From positions 1,054,001-1,118,000 of the forward strand of contig NZ_JASZYQ010000001.1 of the NCBI RefSeq assembly GCF_030316885.1: a stretch of DNA of 64,000 bases. The letters run 5' to 3'. The position numbers and the translations under genes are program-made. Of this stretch, positions 1-7,658 are shown piece by piece. Every line of letters starts with the position of its first letter. Within the stretch, counting starts at the first letter, position 1. The stretch is from Variovorax jilinensis (GTDB taxonomy: Bacteria > Pseudomonadota > Gammaproteobacteria > Burkholderiales > Burkholderiaceae_C). Under the pieces are notes generated by a model. That model made no database searches, was not told the DNA's origin, and worked only from the letters and a program-made list of their open reading frames with translations.

Positions 1-393
1 CACTATGACGCCGAGGTCGTGAAGAGCGGCCTCAAGACCACCCAGTACTCGCTGCTCACGCACGTGCAGCATCTGGGGCCGCTGCGGCCGGTCGATCTCG
101 CGCAGGCGATGAGCATCGACGCCTCGACGCTCTCGCGCAATCTCAAGCCGATGCTCGAGGCCGGCTGGCTGCTGCAGGGCGAGGGGCCCGACGCACGCAG
201 CCGCATGGTGTCGATCACCGAGGAAGGCCGCAGGAAGCGCACCGAGGCGCAGCGCCACTGGCGCGTCGCACAGGAAAAGCTCAATGCGCAGCTCGGTGTC
301 GAGCGCGTGCTGGCACTGCATGCGCTGATCGACGAGAGCATCGCGATCCTGCAACCCGAAGGCGAAGACAACGAGGCGGAACGCGATGACTGA
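1..393 (+). CDS. MarR family transcriptional regulator (5' end outside window)
   Basis: The reading frame is open to the left edge, so the true start lies upstream; about 130 residues are visible against roughly 145-160 for the family. A winged helix-turn-helix is clear: a recognition region (DLAQAMSIDASTLSRNL) followed by a wing with DARSRMVSITEEGRR, where the Asp-Arg-Arg pattern is the usual MarR wing. A dimerisation helix closes the protein. Its last 8 nt overlap the start of the MFS transporter gene, so the two are probably translated together. MarR proteins next to efflux pumps usually repress them until a phenolic or other small ligand binds. The ligand cannot be read from the sequence. 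Confidence 0.85.
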   Translation, partial: HYDAEVVKSGLKTTQYSLLTHVQHLGPLRPVDLAQAMSIDASTLSRNLKPMLEAGWLLQGEGPDARSRMVSITEEGRRKRTEAQRHWRVAQEKLNAQLGVERVLALHALIDESIAILQPEGEDNEAERDD

Positions 394-1654
394 CAACACC
401 ATTTCCCCCGGCACGGGCCCGCGTGCCGCTGCGGTCATCAGGCGCCACGCCTTCTGGCTCGTGATGCTGGCGGCCGGCGGCACCTTCGCTCTGACCATGG
501 GCGTGCGGCAGAGCATGGGGCTCTTCCTGTCGTCTCTCAACACCTCGACCGGCCTGGGCATCGGCAGCATCAGCCTGGCCTTCGCCTTCGGGCAGCTCTG
601 GTGGGGCCTCACGCAGCCGTTCGCCGGTGCGGTGGCGGATCGCATCGGCACCGGGCGCGTGGTCTTCATCGGCGTGCTGCTGGTGGCGCTCGGCACCTTC
701 ATCACCCCGTTCATGACCAGCACCGCCGGTCTGATCTTCGCGATCGGCGTGCTGGCAGCGGGAGGGGCGGGCATGGCCGGCCCCTCGGTGCTGATGGCGA
801 CCGCGACGCGCCTGGTGGCGCCCGAGAAGCGCGGCCTCGCGACCGGCATCGTCAATGCCGGCGGCTCGTTCGGGCAGTTCGCGATGGCGCCGATCGCGAT
901 CGGCCTGATGGCCGGCGTGGGCTGGGCCAGCGCGATGCAATGGATGGGCGTGCTGATCCTGCTGGCGCTGCCGGCGGTGTTCATCCTCCAGGGCAACTCG
1001 AAGGCGCTCGCGGCGCAGTCGGCGGCCGCGAGCGGCACCCGGCAGCTCACCGCGCGCCAGGCTATCGGCCAGGCGCTCGCGACACCGAGCTACCGCTACC
1101 TGAGCCTGGGCTTCCTGGTCTGCGGCTTCCACGTCGCCTTCCTGGCCACCCACCTCCCCGGCGTCGTGGCCGCCTGCGGGCTGCCGCCCGAGATCGGCGG
1201 CTGGGCGCTCGCCATCATCGGCCTGTTCAACATCGTCGGCAGCCTGCTGATGGGCTGGGCGGTCGGCCGCTGGCGCATGAAGTCGCTGCTGTCGCTGCTC
1301 TACGCGACGCGCGGCCTCGCGGTGCTGGTGTTCCTGCTGGCGCCGAAGACGCCGGCCGTGATGCTGGTGTTCGCGGCCGTCATGGGCATCACCTTCCTGT
1401 CGACCGTGCCGCCCACGGCGGGCCTGGTGGCGAAGATGTTCGGCCCGGCCAACATGGCGATGCTGTTCGGCGTCGTGATGCTCGCGCATCAGGTCGGCGG
1501 CTTCCTCGGTGCCTTCCTGGGTGGCTACGTGTTCCAGGCCACCGGCAGCTACGACATCGTCTGGTACATCGACATCGCGCTGGCCGCGGGCGCCGCGCTG
1601 ATCAACCTGCCCATCCGCGAAGCGCGGCCGGGTCTGGTGGCGAAGCCGGCCTGA
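386..1654 (+). CDS. MFS transporter
   Basis: A 422-residue inner-membrane protein with about 12 hydrophobic segments, normal for the major facilitator superfamily. The loop 2-3 signature motif A is visible near residues 80-91 (FAGAVADRIGTGRV), and a related motif follows in the conserved APEKRGLATGIVNAGGSFGQ region of the first half. The general look is that of oxalate/formate-antiporter or monocarboxylate-like MFS proteins, but the substrate is not deducible. The ATG lies inside the end of the MarR gene (8-nt overlap), and the MATE gene follows 4 nt after its stop, so all three probably form one operon. Export under MarR control is the simplest reading; uptake remains possible. Confidence 0.87.
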   Translation: MTDNTISPGTGPRAAAVIRRHAFWLVMLAAGGTFALTMGVRQSMGLFLSSLNTSTGLGIGSISLAFAFGQLWWGLTQPFAGAVADRIGTGRVVFIGVLLVALGTFITPFMTSTAGLIFAIGVLAAGGAGMAGPSVLMATATRLVAPEKRGLATGIVNAGGSFGQFAMAPIAIGLMAGVGWASAMQWMGVLILLALPAVFILQGNSKALAAQSAAASGTRQLTARQAIGQALATPSYRYLSLGFLVCGFHVAFLATHLPGVVAACGLPPEIGGWALAIIGLFNIVGSLLMGWAVGRWRMKSLLSLLYATRGLAVLVFLLAPKTPAVMLVFAAVMGITFLSTVPPTAGLVAKMFGPANMAMLFGVVMLAHQVGGFLGAFLGGYVFQATGSYDIVWYIDIALAAGAALINLPIREARPGLVAKPA

Positions 1655-1658
1655 CGCC

Positions 1659-3068
1659 ATGGCCGACACCGACATCGATCCACGCACCCGGCGCCTGCTC
1701 GAGGCACCGATCGTGCCGACGCTGCTGCGCCTCGCCGCGCCCAACGTGCTCGTGATGGTCGCGCAGGCGGCGGTCGGGCTCATCGAGACCTACTTCGTCG
1801 GCAAGCTCGGCACCGACGCGCTGGCCGGCATGGCGCTGGTCTTCCCGATCGTGATGCTGATGCAGATGACCTCGGCCGGCGCCATGGGCGGCGGCATCGC
1901 ATCGGCCATCGCACGGGCGCTCGGCGCACGGCGGCGCGAGGATGGGGATGCGCTGGTGCTGCACGCGATGGCGATCGCGGTCGGCTTCGGGCTGCTCTTC
2001 ACGGTGGCGATGCTGCTGGGCGGTCGTGCGTTGTTCACGCTGATGGGCGGTACCGGCGCTTCGCTCGAGGCGGCGCTGGTCTATTCGCACGTGGTGTTCG
2101 CAGGCGCGATTCTGGTCTGGTTGTTCAACTCGCTGGCGGCGGTGATCCGCGGCACCGGCAACATGGCGGTCCCGGCCAACATCACGGTGGCGGGCGTCGT
2201 GGTGCTGATCCCCCTGTCGCCGCTGCTGATCTTCGGCTGGGGTCCGATACCGGGCATGGGCATCGCGGGCGGCGCGGCGGCGCTGCTGGCCTACTACCTC
2301 GGCGGCACGATCGCGCTGTGGGTCTACCTGCGTTCCTCGCGCAGCCTGCTGAAGCCCACGTGGGCCGGCATGCGCTTTCGCTGGCCGCTGTTTCGCGACA
2401 TCCTGCGCATCGGACTGGTAGGTGCGATCGCGACCGTGTCGACCAATCTCTCGATCGGCATCGCGACCGCGCTCAGCGGCCATTTCGGGCCCAACGCGAT
2501 CGCGGGCTACGGCACGGCCTCGCGGCTCGAGTATCTGCTGGTGCCGATGGTGTTCGGCCTCGGTGCGCCGCTGCTCGCGATGGTCGGCACCTGCATCGGC
2601 GCCGGCCAGCGCGAGCGGGCGCTGCGCGCCACCTGGGCCGGCGCCGGCCTGGCCTTCCTGCTGTCGGGATCGATCGGTCTTGCGGCGGCCCTGTTCCCGC
2701 GCCCCTGGCTCATGCTGTTCGGCAGCGATCCCGCGATGCTCGAGGCCGGCACGCAGTACCTGCGCGCAGTCGGGCCCTTCTACGGCTTCTTCGGCGTCGG
2801 CCTGGTGCTGTACTTCGCCTCGCAGGGCGCAGGCCGGCTGCTGTGGCCCGTGATCGGCAACCTCATGCGCCTGGCGGTGGCCGGCCTCGGCGGCTGGCTC
2901 GCGCTGCGCTGGGGCGGCCAGCTGGTGCAGGTCTTCTACGCCCAGGCCGCGGCGCTGGTGGTGTACGGCATCGTCATCGCCTCGGCGATCGCGGGCGGGG
3001 CCTGGTTCGGCCGCGTCGGCTGGCCGCGCACGCCGCACGGGCTGCTGCGCCGGCTGCAGGCCACCTGA
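1659..3068 (+). CDS. MATE family efflux transporter
   Basis: A 469-residue polytopic membrane protein with two related halves of six hydrophobic segments, as expected for multidrug and toxic compound extrusion proteins. The N-terminal half shows the typical pattern around NVLVMVAQAAVGLIETYFVGKLG with GTDALAG after it, and the second half begins near the LRIGLVGAIATVSTNLS stretch. MATE pumps export cationic drugs or metabolites using Na+ or H+ gradients. It starts 4 nt after the MFS stop codon and probably belongs to the same MarR-controlled operon, giving an unusual pair of unrelated exporters behind one regulator. Substrate unknown. Confidence 0.88.
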   Translation: MADTDIDPRTRRLLEAPIVPTLLRLAAPNVLVMVAQAAVGLIETYFVGKLGTDALAGMALVFPIVMLMQMTSAGAMGGGIASAIARALGARRREDGDALVLHAMAIAVGFGLLFTVAMLLGGRALFTLMGGTGASLEAALVYSHVVFAGAILVWLFNSLAAVIRGTGNMAVPANITVAGVVVLIPLSPLLIFGWGPIPGMGIAGGAAALLAYYLGGTIALWVYLRSSRSLLKPTWAGMRFRWPLFRDILRIGLVGAIATVSTNLSIGIATALSGHFGPNAIAGYGTASRLEYLLVPMVFGLGAPLLAMVGTCIGAGQRERALRATWAGAGLAFLLSGSIGLAAALFPRPWLMLFGSDPAMLEAGTQYLRAVGPFYGFFGVGLVLYFASQGAGRLLWPVIGNLMRLAVAGLGGWLALRWGGQLVQVFYAQAAALVVYGIVIASAIAGGAWFGRVGWPRTPHGLLRRLQAT

Positions 3069-3097
3069 TCTCTTTCCTCTCCATTCGAAAGCTCGTC

Positions 3098-3817
3098 ATG
3101 CAACTCAAGGACTCCGTCGTCTTCATCACCGGTGCCAATCGCGGGCTCGGCCTGGCGTTTGCGCGCGCTGCGCTGGCTGCCGGCGCCAGGAAGGTCTACG
3201 CCGCCGCGCGCGACCCCAGGACCATCACGCTGGCCGGCGTACATGCCGTGGCGCTCGACGTGACGCAGCCCGGTCAGGCCGAGGCGGCCGCGCGCGAATG
3301 CGGCGACGTCACGCTGCTGATCAACAACGCGGGCATCTCGCGCGGCACGGGCCTGCTGGGCGGCGGCGATGCGGCCGAGGCCTTCGCTTCCGCCCGCGCG
3401 GAGCTCGAGACCAACTTCTTCGGACCATGGGCCCTGAGCCGCGCCTTCGCGCCGGTGCTGGCCCGCAACGGCGGCGGCGCGATCGTCAACGTGCTGTCCG
3501 TCCTGAGCTGGCTGAGCCTGCCGGGCGCCGCCACCTACAGCGCCTCGAAGTCGGCCGCCTGGTCGCTCAGCAACGGCCTGCGCGACGCGCTGCGCGAGCA
3601 GGGCACGCAGGTGCTGAGCCTGCACGTGGCCTTCATGGACACCGACATGACGAGCAAGATCCCGGGCCCCAAGGCCTCACCCGACGACGTGGTCGCGCAG
3701 ACCTTCGCGGCGCTGGAGGCGGGGCACTTCGAGGTGCTGGCCGATCCGCTGACGCGCCAGGTCAAGCAGGGGCTGTCGGCCGAGGCCCCGCCCTACGCCG
3801 CAGCGCGCGCCGGCTGA
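3098..3817 (+). CDS. SDR family oxidoreductase
   Basis: A 239-residue classical short-chain dehydrogenase. The cofactor-binding TGANRGLG motif is at residues 11-18, NNAG near 76-79, and the catalytic Tyr-x-x-x-Lys is Y147 and K151 (YSASK), with Ser in the NVLSVLS stretch. The start is the ATG 29 nt after the MATE stop; the frame is open further upstream but only the residues from here have SDR character. It probably uses NAD(P)(H) on a small alcohol or ketone; the substrate is unknown. Its last 25 bases overlap, on the opposite strand, the end of the class II aldolase gene, so the two transcripts converge. Confidence 0.87.
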   Translation: MQLKDSVVFITGANRGLGLAFARAALAAGARKVYAAARDPRTITLAGVHAVALDVTQPGQAEAAARECGDVTLLINNAGISRGTGLLGGGDAAEAFASARAELETNFFGPWALSRAFAPVLARNGGGAIVNVLSVLSWLSLPGAATYSASKSAAWSLSNGLRDALREQGTQVLSLHVAFMDTDMTSKIPGPKASPDDVVAQTFAALEAGHFEVLADPLTRQVKQGLSAEAPPYAAARAG

Positions 3818-4566
3818 AGCGAACGCGGGGCCGGCAGCAGCCGCCGCAGCGCCTCGAAGAACAGGTCGGACTGCTCGCGCTCGCCCTGGATCTGCGCCGC
3901 CACGTGCGCGGCGAGCGCGGCATCGACGGGCAGCAGCGGCCGCCCGGTCGACTGCGCGATCACCTGGTGCAGGCAGGCGCGCTCGAGGTAGTAGAGGTCG
4001 TCGTAGGCATGGGCGATGCTTGCCCCGGCCACGACCACGCCGTGGTTCGCAAGGAATGCCACGTCCTTGCCGAGCATGGCGTTGGCAATGCGTTCGCCTT
4101 CGCGATCGTCGAGCGCGAGGCCGTTGTAGCGCGCGTTGATCGCGATCCGGTTCATGAAGCGCATGGCGTTCTGGCTCAGCGTCGGATCGAGCGCGCGCTC
4201 GGCCGTGAGCGTGAGCGCGGTGGCATAGGGCATGTGGCAATGCAGGACCACCGCGTGGCCGGTGATGCGATGCACGGCGCCGTGGATGAAGAGGGCGGTC
4301 GGCTCGACCCGGTGGCGGCCCGCGAGCACCTCGCCGCGGACGTCGATCAGCACGATGTCGTCGGGTCCGATCTCGCTCCAGTGCAGGCCGCGCGGGTTGA
4401 TCAGGTAGCGGTCGGAGATGCCGCCCGCGGCCGGCAGCGCGACGCTGAAATGGTTGCAGACCCCCTCCGAGAGGCCGTGGTGGGCGGCAGCGCGCAAGGC
4501 GAGGGCGAGGTCCTGGCGCAGCGTGCGCACGGCGGGGCTGGCGTAGTCGGCGTCGGCAGAGGGCAT
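3793..4566 (-). CDS. class II aldolase/adducin family protein
   Basis: A 257-residue protein of the zinc-dependent class II aldolase/adducin fold. Likely metal ligands are H109 and H111 (HCH motif) and H175 (ANHG motif), and PTALFIHGAVHR matches the segment that precedes the HxH pair in this family. Members split or epimerise sugar phosphates or, like the adducin-type proteins, act on uncharacterised substrates. It lies 31 nt downstream of the KDPGal aldolase gene on the same strand and probably closes the dgoK-dgoA transcript. That places it in sugar-acid catabolism, but no specific reaction can be assigned. It converges with the SDR gene with a 25-nt overlap. Confidence 0.85.
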   Translation of the reverse strand: MPSADADYASPAVRTLRQDLALALRAAAHHGLSEGVCNHFSVALPAAGGISDRYLINPRGLHWSEIGPDDIVLIDVRGEVLAGRHRVEPTALFIHGAVHRITGHAVVLHCHMPYATALTLTAERALDPTLSQNAMRFMNRIAINARYNGLALDDREGERIANAMLGKDVAFLANHGVVVAGASIAHAYDDLYYLERACLHQVIAQSTGRPLLPVDAALAAHVAAQIQGEREQSDLFFEALRRLLPAPRSLQPARAAA

Positions 4567-4597
4567 GTCGTCTCCAGGTGTGGGGTTCGTGGTGGTT

Positions 4598-5239
4598 TCA
4601 GGCGCGCACGGCGCCGGTCCATGCGGCGACGAAGTCCAGCGCCGACTGGCGTACCGCGGCGGCGCTCTTGCCGGGCTTGTAGAGTGCCGACCCGATGCCG
4701 AAGCCGGCCGCGCCGGCCGCGCGCCAGGCCTGCATGTTGTCGGGCGCGATGCCGCCGACCGGCATCACCGGCGTGCCCGCGGGCAGTACCGCGAGCAGCG
4801 CCTTGACCATGGCCGGCGAGGCCAGTTCGGCCGGAAACAGCTTGAGGCCGCTGGCGCCCGCCGCGAGCGCGCCGAAGGCCTCGGTCGGCGTCATGACGCC
4901 GGGCAGGCAGACGAGGCCCAGGCGCGCAGCCTCGGCGACCACGCCGGCATCGAAGTTGGGTGAGACGATCAGCTGCCCGCCGGCATCGTTCACCTCGCGC
5001 ACCTGCAGTGCACTCAGAACCGTTCCGGCGCCCACCAGCGCATCGGGAAAGCGCTGGCGCATCAGCGCGATGCTCGCGAAGGGGTGCGGCGAATTCAGCG
5101 GCACCTCGAGCAGGCGGAAGCCCGACTCGACGATCGCATCGCCGACATCGGGTGCCTCCTCCGGCGTCAGGCCGCGCAGGATCGCGACCAGCGGCAACTG
5201 CTGCATGGCGGCGGAAAACTTGGAATGGGGCGTGCTCAT
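4598..5239 (-). CDS. dgoA: 2-dehydro-3-deoxy-6-phosphogalactonate aldolase
   Basis: A 213-residue class I aldolase of the KDPG/KDPGal family, which cleaves 2-dehydro-3-deoxy-6-phosphogalactonate into pyruvate and glyceraldehyde 3-phosphate in the De Ley-Doudoroff route. E45 (LLEVPLNS) is the expected general acid/base, and K133 in GLKLFPAE is the Schiff-base lysine. The GAGTVL and SPNFDAGV segments fit the KDPGal rather than the Eda subgroup. The ATG overlaps the stop of the kinase gene by 4 nt (ATGA), and this kinase-aldolase pair is the main reason for choosing DgoA over Eda. The same aldolase could serve other 2-keto-3-deoxy sugar acids. Confidence 0.9.
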   Translation of the reverse strand: MSTPHSKFSAAMQQLPLVAILRGLTPEEAPDVGDAIVESGFRLLEVPLNSPHPFASIALMRQRFPDALVGAGTVLSALQVREVNDAGGQLIVSPNFDAGVVAEAARLGLVCLPGVMTPTEAFGALAAGASGLKLFPAELASPAMVKALLAVLPAGTPVMPVGGIAPDNMQAWRAAGAAGFGIGSALYKPGKSAAAVRQSALDFVAAWTGAVRA

Positions 5240-6132
5240 GGCGTGGTCTCGTCGTCGGGGGTGGAAAGGGCGTGCAGGCCGGCCCAGGTGGCTTCGGCGC
5301 CGAGCGTGCGGGCCTCGATGCCTGCGGCATGCAGGGCCAGCGCGTAGCGCAGCGTGAGGGCCTCGGAGCCGATCAGCACCACGTCCGTGGCGGCGTGGAT
5401 CGATTGCGTGCGCAGTTCCTCTCCGATCAGCACGCCCGACAAGTAGCTCGACAGTTCGCGCGCCGGCATGCGGCCGAACAGCGCGAGGGTGCGCGCGCCG
5501 AAGGCGTTGTGCATCACGCCCTGGCCGTTGTCGGACTGCGCCACGCCCTGGAGAAAGGCGGCCTCGTCGAGCGGCGCGTCGGCGTCGATGGTGCGCGACA
5601 GGAGCGAATGCTGGCTCAGGAGCGCGTAGAACTCGCCCGTCATGAAGGTCCGGAAGCCGGTGACCGTGCCCTTGTTGACGCGGGCCCACTTGTTGTGGGT
5701 GCCCGGCAGCACGAACAGGCCGTCGCGCAGGCCGGTGAGCGCCATGGCGCCGAAGATCTGCACTTCCTCGCCGCGCATCACGTCGGGCACGCCGTCGTGC
5801 ATGTCGCTCAGGCCCGGCACGATCGAGATGCGGCCCGGCTCGATCTCGAGGACCCGACGCCGCACCTCGGCCGCGCCCGCGGGGCAGGCGCAATAGGGCG
5901 CCTCGACCCAGCCCTGCTTGCTGCCCGCCATGCCCGAGATCAGGCAACGCGTGCCTGCAGGAAGCATCCAGTCGCCGAACAGCGTCTCGAACACCTGCGT
6001 GAAGGCGCCGGGCTCGACGCTGAGGATGCCGCGCGCATGGCTCTGCGACTCGAGCACGCGGCCGTCCGCGTCGAGCAGGGCGCCACGCAGCGAGGTCGTG
6101 CCCCAGTCGATGGCCACCAGGCGATTCATCAT
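5236..6132 (-). CDS. dgoK: 2-dehydro-3-deoxygalactonokinase
   Basis: About 298 residues, normal for DgoK. It phosphorylates 2-dehydro-3-deoxy-galactonate at C6 with ATP. Recognisable are the N-terminal phosphate-binding motif IDWGTTSLRG, the GMAGSKQGW loop and PGTHNKWA, all hallmarks of the DgoK branch of the actin-like sugar kinases. Two adjacent ATG codons (6130-6132 and 6127-6129) follow an AAAGGA ribosome site; either may be used. A longer frame upstream has no kinase character. The gene heads a minus-strand unit (dgoK-dgoA-class II aldolase) and is divergent from the PLP-enzyme gene, so the 53-nt gap between them must hold both promoters. Confidence 0.92.
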   Translation of the reverse strand: MMNRLVAIDWGTTSLRGALLDADGRVLESQSHARGILSVEPGAFTQVFETLFGDWMLPAGTRCLISGMAGSKQGWVEAPYCACPAGAAEVRRRVLEIEPGRISIVPGLSDMHDGVPDVMRGEEVQIFGAMALTGLRDGLFVLPGTHNKWARVNKGTVTGFRTFMTGEFYALLSQHSLLSRTIDADAPLDEAAFLQGVAQSDNGQGVMHNAFGARTLALFGRMPARELSSYLSGVLIGEELRTQSIHAATDVVLIGSEALTLRYALALHAAGIEARTLGAEATWAGLHALSTPDDETTP

Positions 6133-6140
6133 TCGGTCCT

Positions 6141-6169
6141 TTGGTACGCTGTCCTGCGCCGAGAATAAT
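6141..6169 (+). promoter_or_regulatory. predicted sigma-70 promoter for the PLP-enzyme gene
   Basis: TTGGTA (6141-6146) is separated by exactly 17 bp from AATAAT (6164-6169), only 16 nt before the ATG at 6186. The AT content of the -10 region stands out from the GC-rich surroundings. The divergent dgoK promoter must overlap it; a candidate on the minus strand is TTGTCA (complement of 6186-6191 or so) with an AT-rich -10 over the same AATAAT. Sequence pattern only. Confidence 0.4.
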
Positions 6170-6185
6170 CCACATCGTTCCTGCC

Positions 6186-7457
6186 ATGACAACCGACACG
6201 ACCCTCGACCACAGAAGCAAGAGCTATCCGATCGGCGCCACGCCCTGCGAGGCCGCGCGGATCGGCGAGCATGGCTGGCACGTGCTCGACGACGCGCTGC
6301 CCTATCCGCTGGCGACCCTCAGCCGCTCCGCCCTGGCGCACAACATCGCGTGGATGCAGGACTACGCGCGCCGCAAGGGCGTGCTGCTGGCGCCGCACGG
6401 CAAGACGACCATGTCGCCCGAGCTTTTCGCCATGCAGCTGGCCGGCGGCGCCTGGGGCCTGACCTTCGCGACCGTGTTCCAGCTGGCGGTGGGCGTGGAG
6501 GCCGGCGTGCGGCGCGCCATCATCGCCAACCAGGTGCTCGGTGGCGCCGATCTCGATGGACTCGACCTGCTGCTCACGCGCCACGATGGCCTGCGCGTGT
6601 GGTTCCTCGTCGATTCATCCGCACAGCTCGCGGTGATCGAGGACTGGCAGCGCCGTCGCCGCTCGGCACGCCGCTTCGACGTGCTGCTCGAGATCGGCAT
6701 CGAGGGCCAGCGCACGGGCTGCCGCACGCACGAAGAGGCGCTTGCGCTGGCCGGTGCGATCGCTGCTTCACCGGCGGTGCGGCTCGGCGGCATCGAATGC
6801 TACGAAGGCGGGCTCGCGCGCTGCGACAGTGCACACGACGCGCGCGAAGTGACCGCACTCGTCGAGCGTGTGCTCGCGGCTGCGCGCGCCTGCGATGCGC
6901 GCGGCCTGTTCGGCGACGAGCACCTGCTGCTGAGCGCCGGCGGATCGGCGGTGTTCGATCTCGTCGTGCCGCTGCTGCGTGCGCAGGGCCTTTCGCGCCC
7001 GGTGCAGGGCGTGCTGCGCTCGGGCTGCTACGTCACGCACGACCACGGCAACTACGCGCGCTTCCTGCGGCAGGTCGAGCAGCGCGAAGGTCTCGAGAGC
7101 TCACTGCGTGCGGCGCTCGAGGTCTGGTCGATGGTGCAGTCGGTGCCCGAGCCCGGCCTGGCGCTGCTGAGCTGCGGCCGGCGCGACATTTCCTTCGACA
7201 TCGACATGCCGATCCCGGTGCGCCATGCGCGCCGCGGCGAACGCGTGGCATCGAAGGCGCCGGCCGGCTGGCACGTGAGCGCGCTCAACGACCAGCATGC
7301 CTACCTGCGTTTCGATCCGGGCGCGATCACGCCGCAGGTCGGCGACCGCGTGGCCCTGGGCATCTCGCATCCGTGCACCACCTTCGACAAGTGGCGCTGG
7401 ATGGCGCTGGTCGAGGACGACGGCGCGGTGACCGGCGCCATCCATACACGTTTCTGA
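6186..7457 (+). CDS. D-serine dehydratase-like PLP-dependent enzyme (amino acid deaminase/aldolase family)
   Basis: A 423-residue protein of the fold-type III PLP family that includes D-threonine aldolase and eukaryotic-type D-serine dehydratase. K73 in APHGKTTMSP is the PLP lysine. Near the C-terminus H395 and C397 (SHPCTTFDKW) match the His-x-Cys zinc pair of the D-serine dehydratase branch. The enzyme would deaminate a D-hydroxy amino acid to a keto acid, or split a beta-hydroxy amino acid. ATG at 6186 follows a good promoter; a longer frame upstream has no family character. It is divergent from dgoK, and a hydroxyacid dehydrogenase gene follows, so its keto-acid product might feed that reductase. 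That link is inference. Confidence 0.82.
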   Translation: MTTDTTLDHRSKSYPIGATPCEAARIGEHGWHVLDDALPYPLATLSRSALAHNIAWMQDYARRKGVLLAPHGKTTMSPELFAMQLAGGAWGLTFATVFQLAVGVEAGVRRAIIANQVLGGADLDGLDLLLTRHDGLRVWFLVDSSAQLAVIEDWQRRRRSARRFDVLLEIGIEGQRTGCRTHEEALALAGAIAASPAVRLGGIECYEGGLARCDSAHDAREVTALVERVLAAARACDARGLFGDEHLLLSAGGSAVFDLVVPLLRAQGLSRPVQGVLRSGCYVTHDHGNYARFLRQVEQREGLESSLRAALEVWSMVQSVPEPGLALLSCGRRDISFDIDMPIPVRHARRGERVASKAPAGWHVSALNDQHAYLRFDPGAITPQVGDRVALGISHPCTTFDKWRWMALVEDDGAVTGAIHTRF

Positions 7458-7570
7458 AAGTTTCAGGCGGCTGACGCGGACGCTCCGGAGCGGTGAGCGA
7501 TGGCGCGCCGGTGGCCTCCGGGGTGCGTTCGGGCACTCAGGGTTTGTCCTGCGCGAGGCGCAATTCAATC

Positions 7571-7580
7571 ATCATATGAT
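7571..7580. promoter_or_regulatory. perfect palindrome ATCATATGAT, candidate GntR/FCD operator
   Basis: A 10-bp perfect palindrome in a short AT-rich patch of an otherwise GC-rich 201-nt gap, 78 bp before the Bug gene start. A weak promoter-like TTGTCC (7544-7549) sits 17 bp before AATCAT (7567-7572), so the palindrome would overlap the -10 region. Regulators of the FadR/FCD group bind short AT-centred palindromes, and such a regulator is encoded two genes downstream. Binding is inferred, not shown. The rest of the gap (7458-7658) holds a GC-rich palindrome and nothing else I recognise. Confidence 0.4.
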
Positions 7581-7658
7581 TTGATTCAGACCCGGCCAGA
7601 GAGCCGCGCATCGAACGGCCCCGTGGCCGTCCGGACCCATCGCAGGAGACAACTTTTC

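Noticed and set aside
281-1783. 500-codon minus-strand open frame over the MFS gene
   Set aside because: It is rich in Arg, His, Gln and Ala, has no recognisable motif and lies opposite a clear membrane-protein gene. The same applies to long frames opposite the MATE, helicase, EttA and fused liv genes.
3793-3817. Possible misassembly because two genes overlap by 25 bases
   Set aside because: The overlap is tail-to-tail between two intact genes of normal length, which is common in compact genomes.
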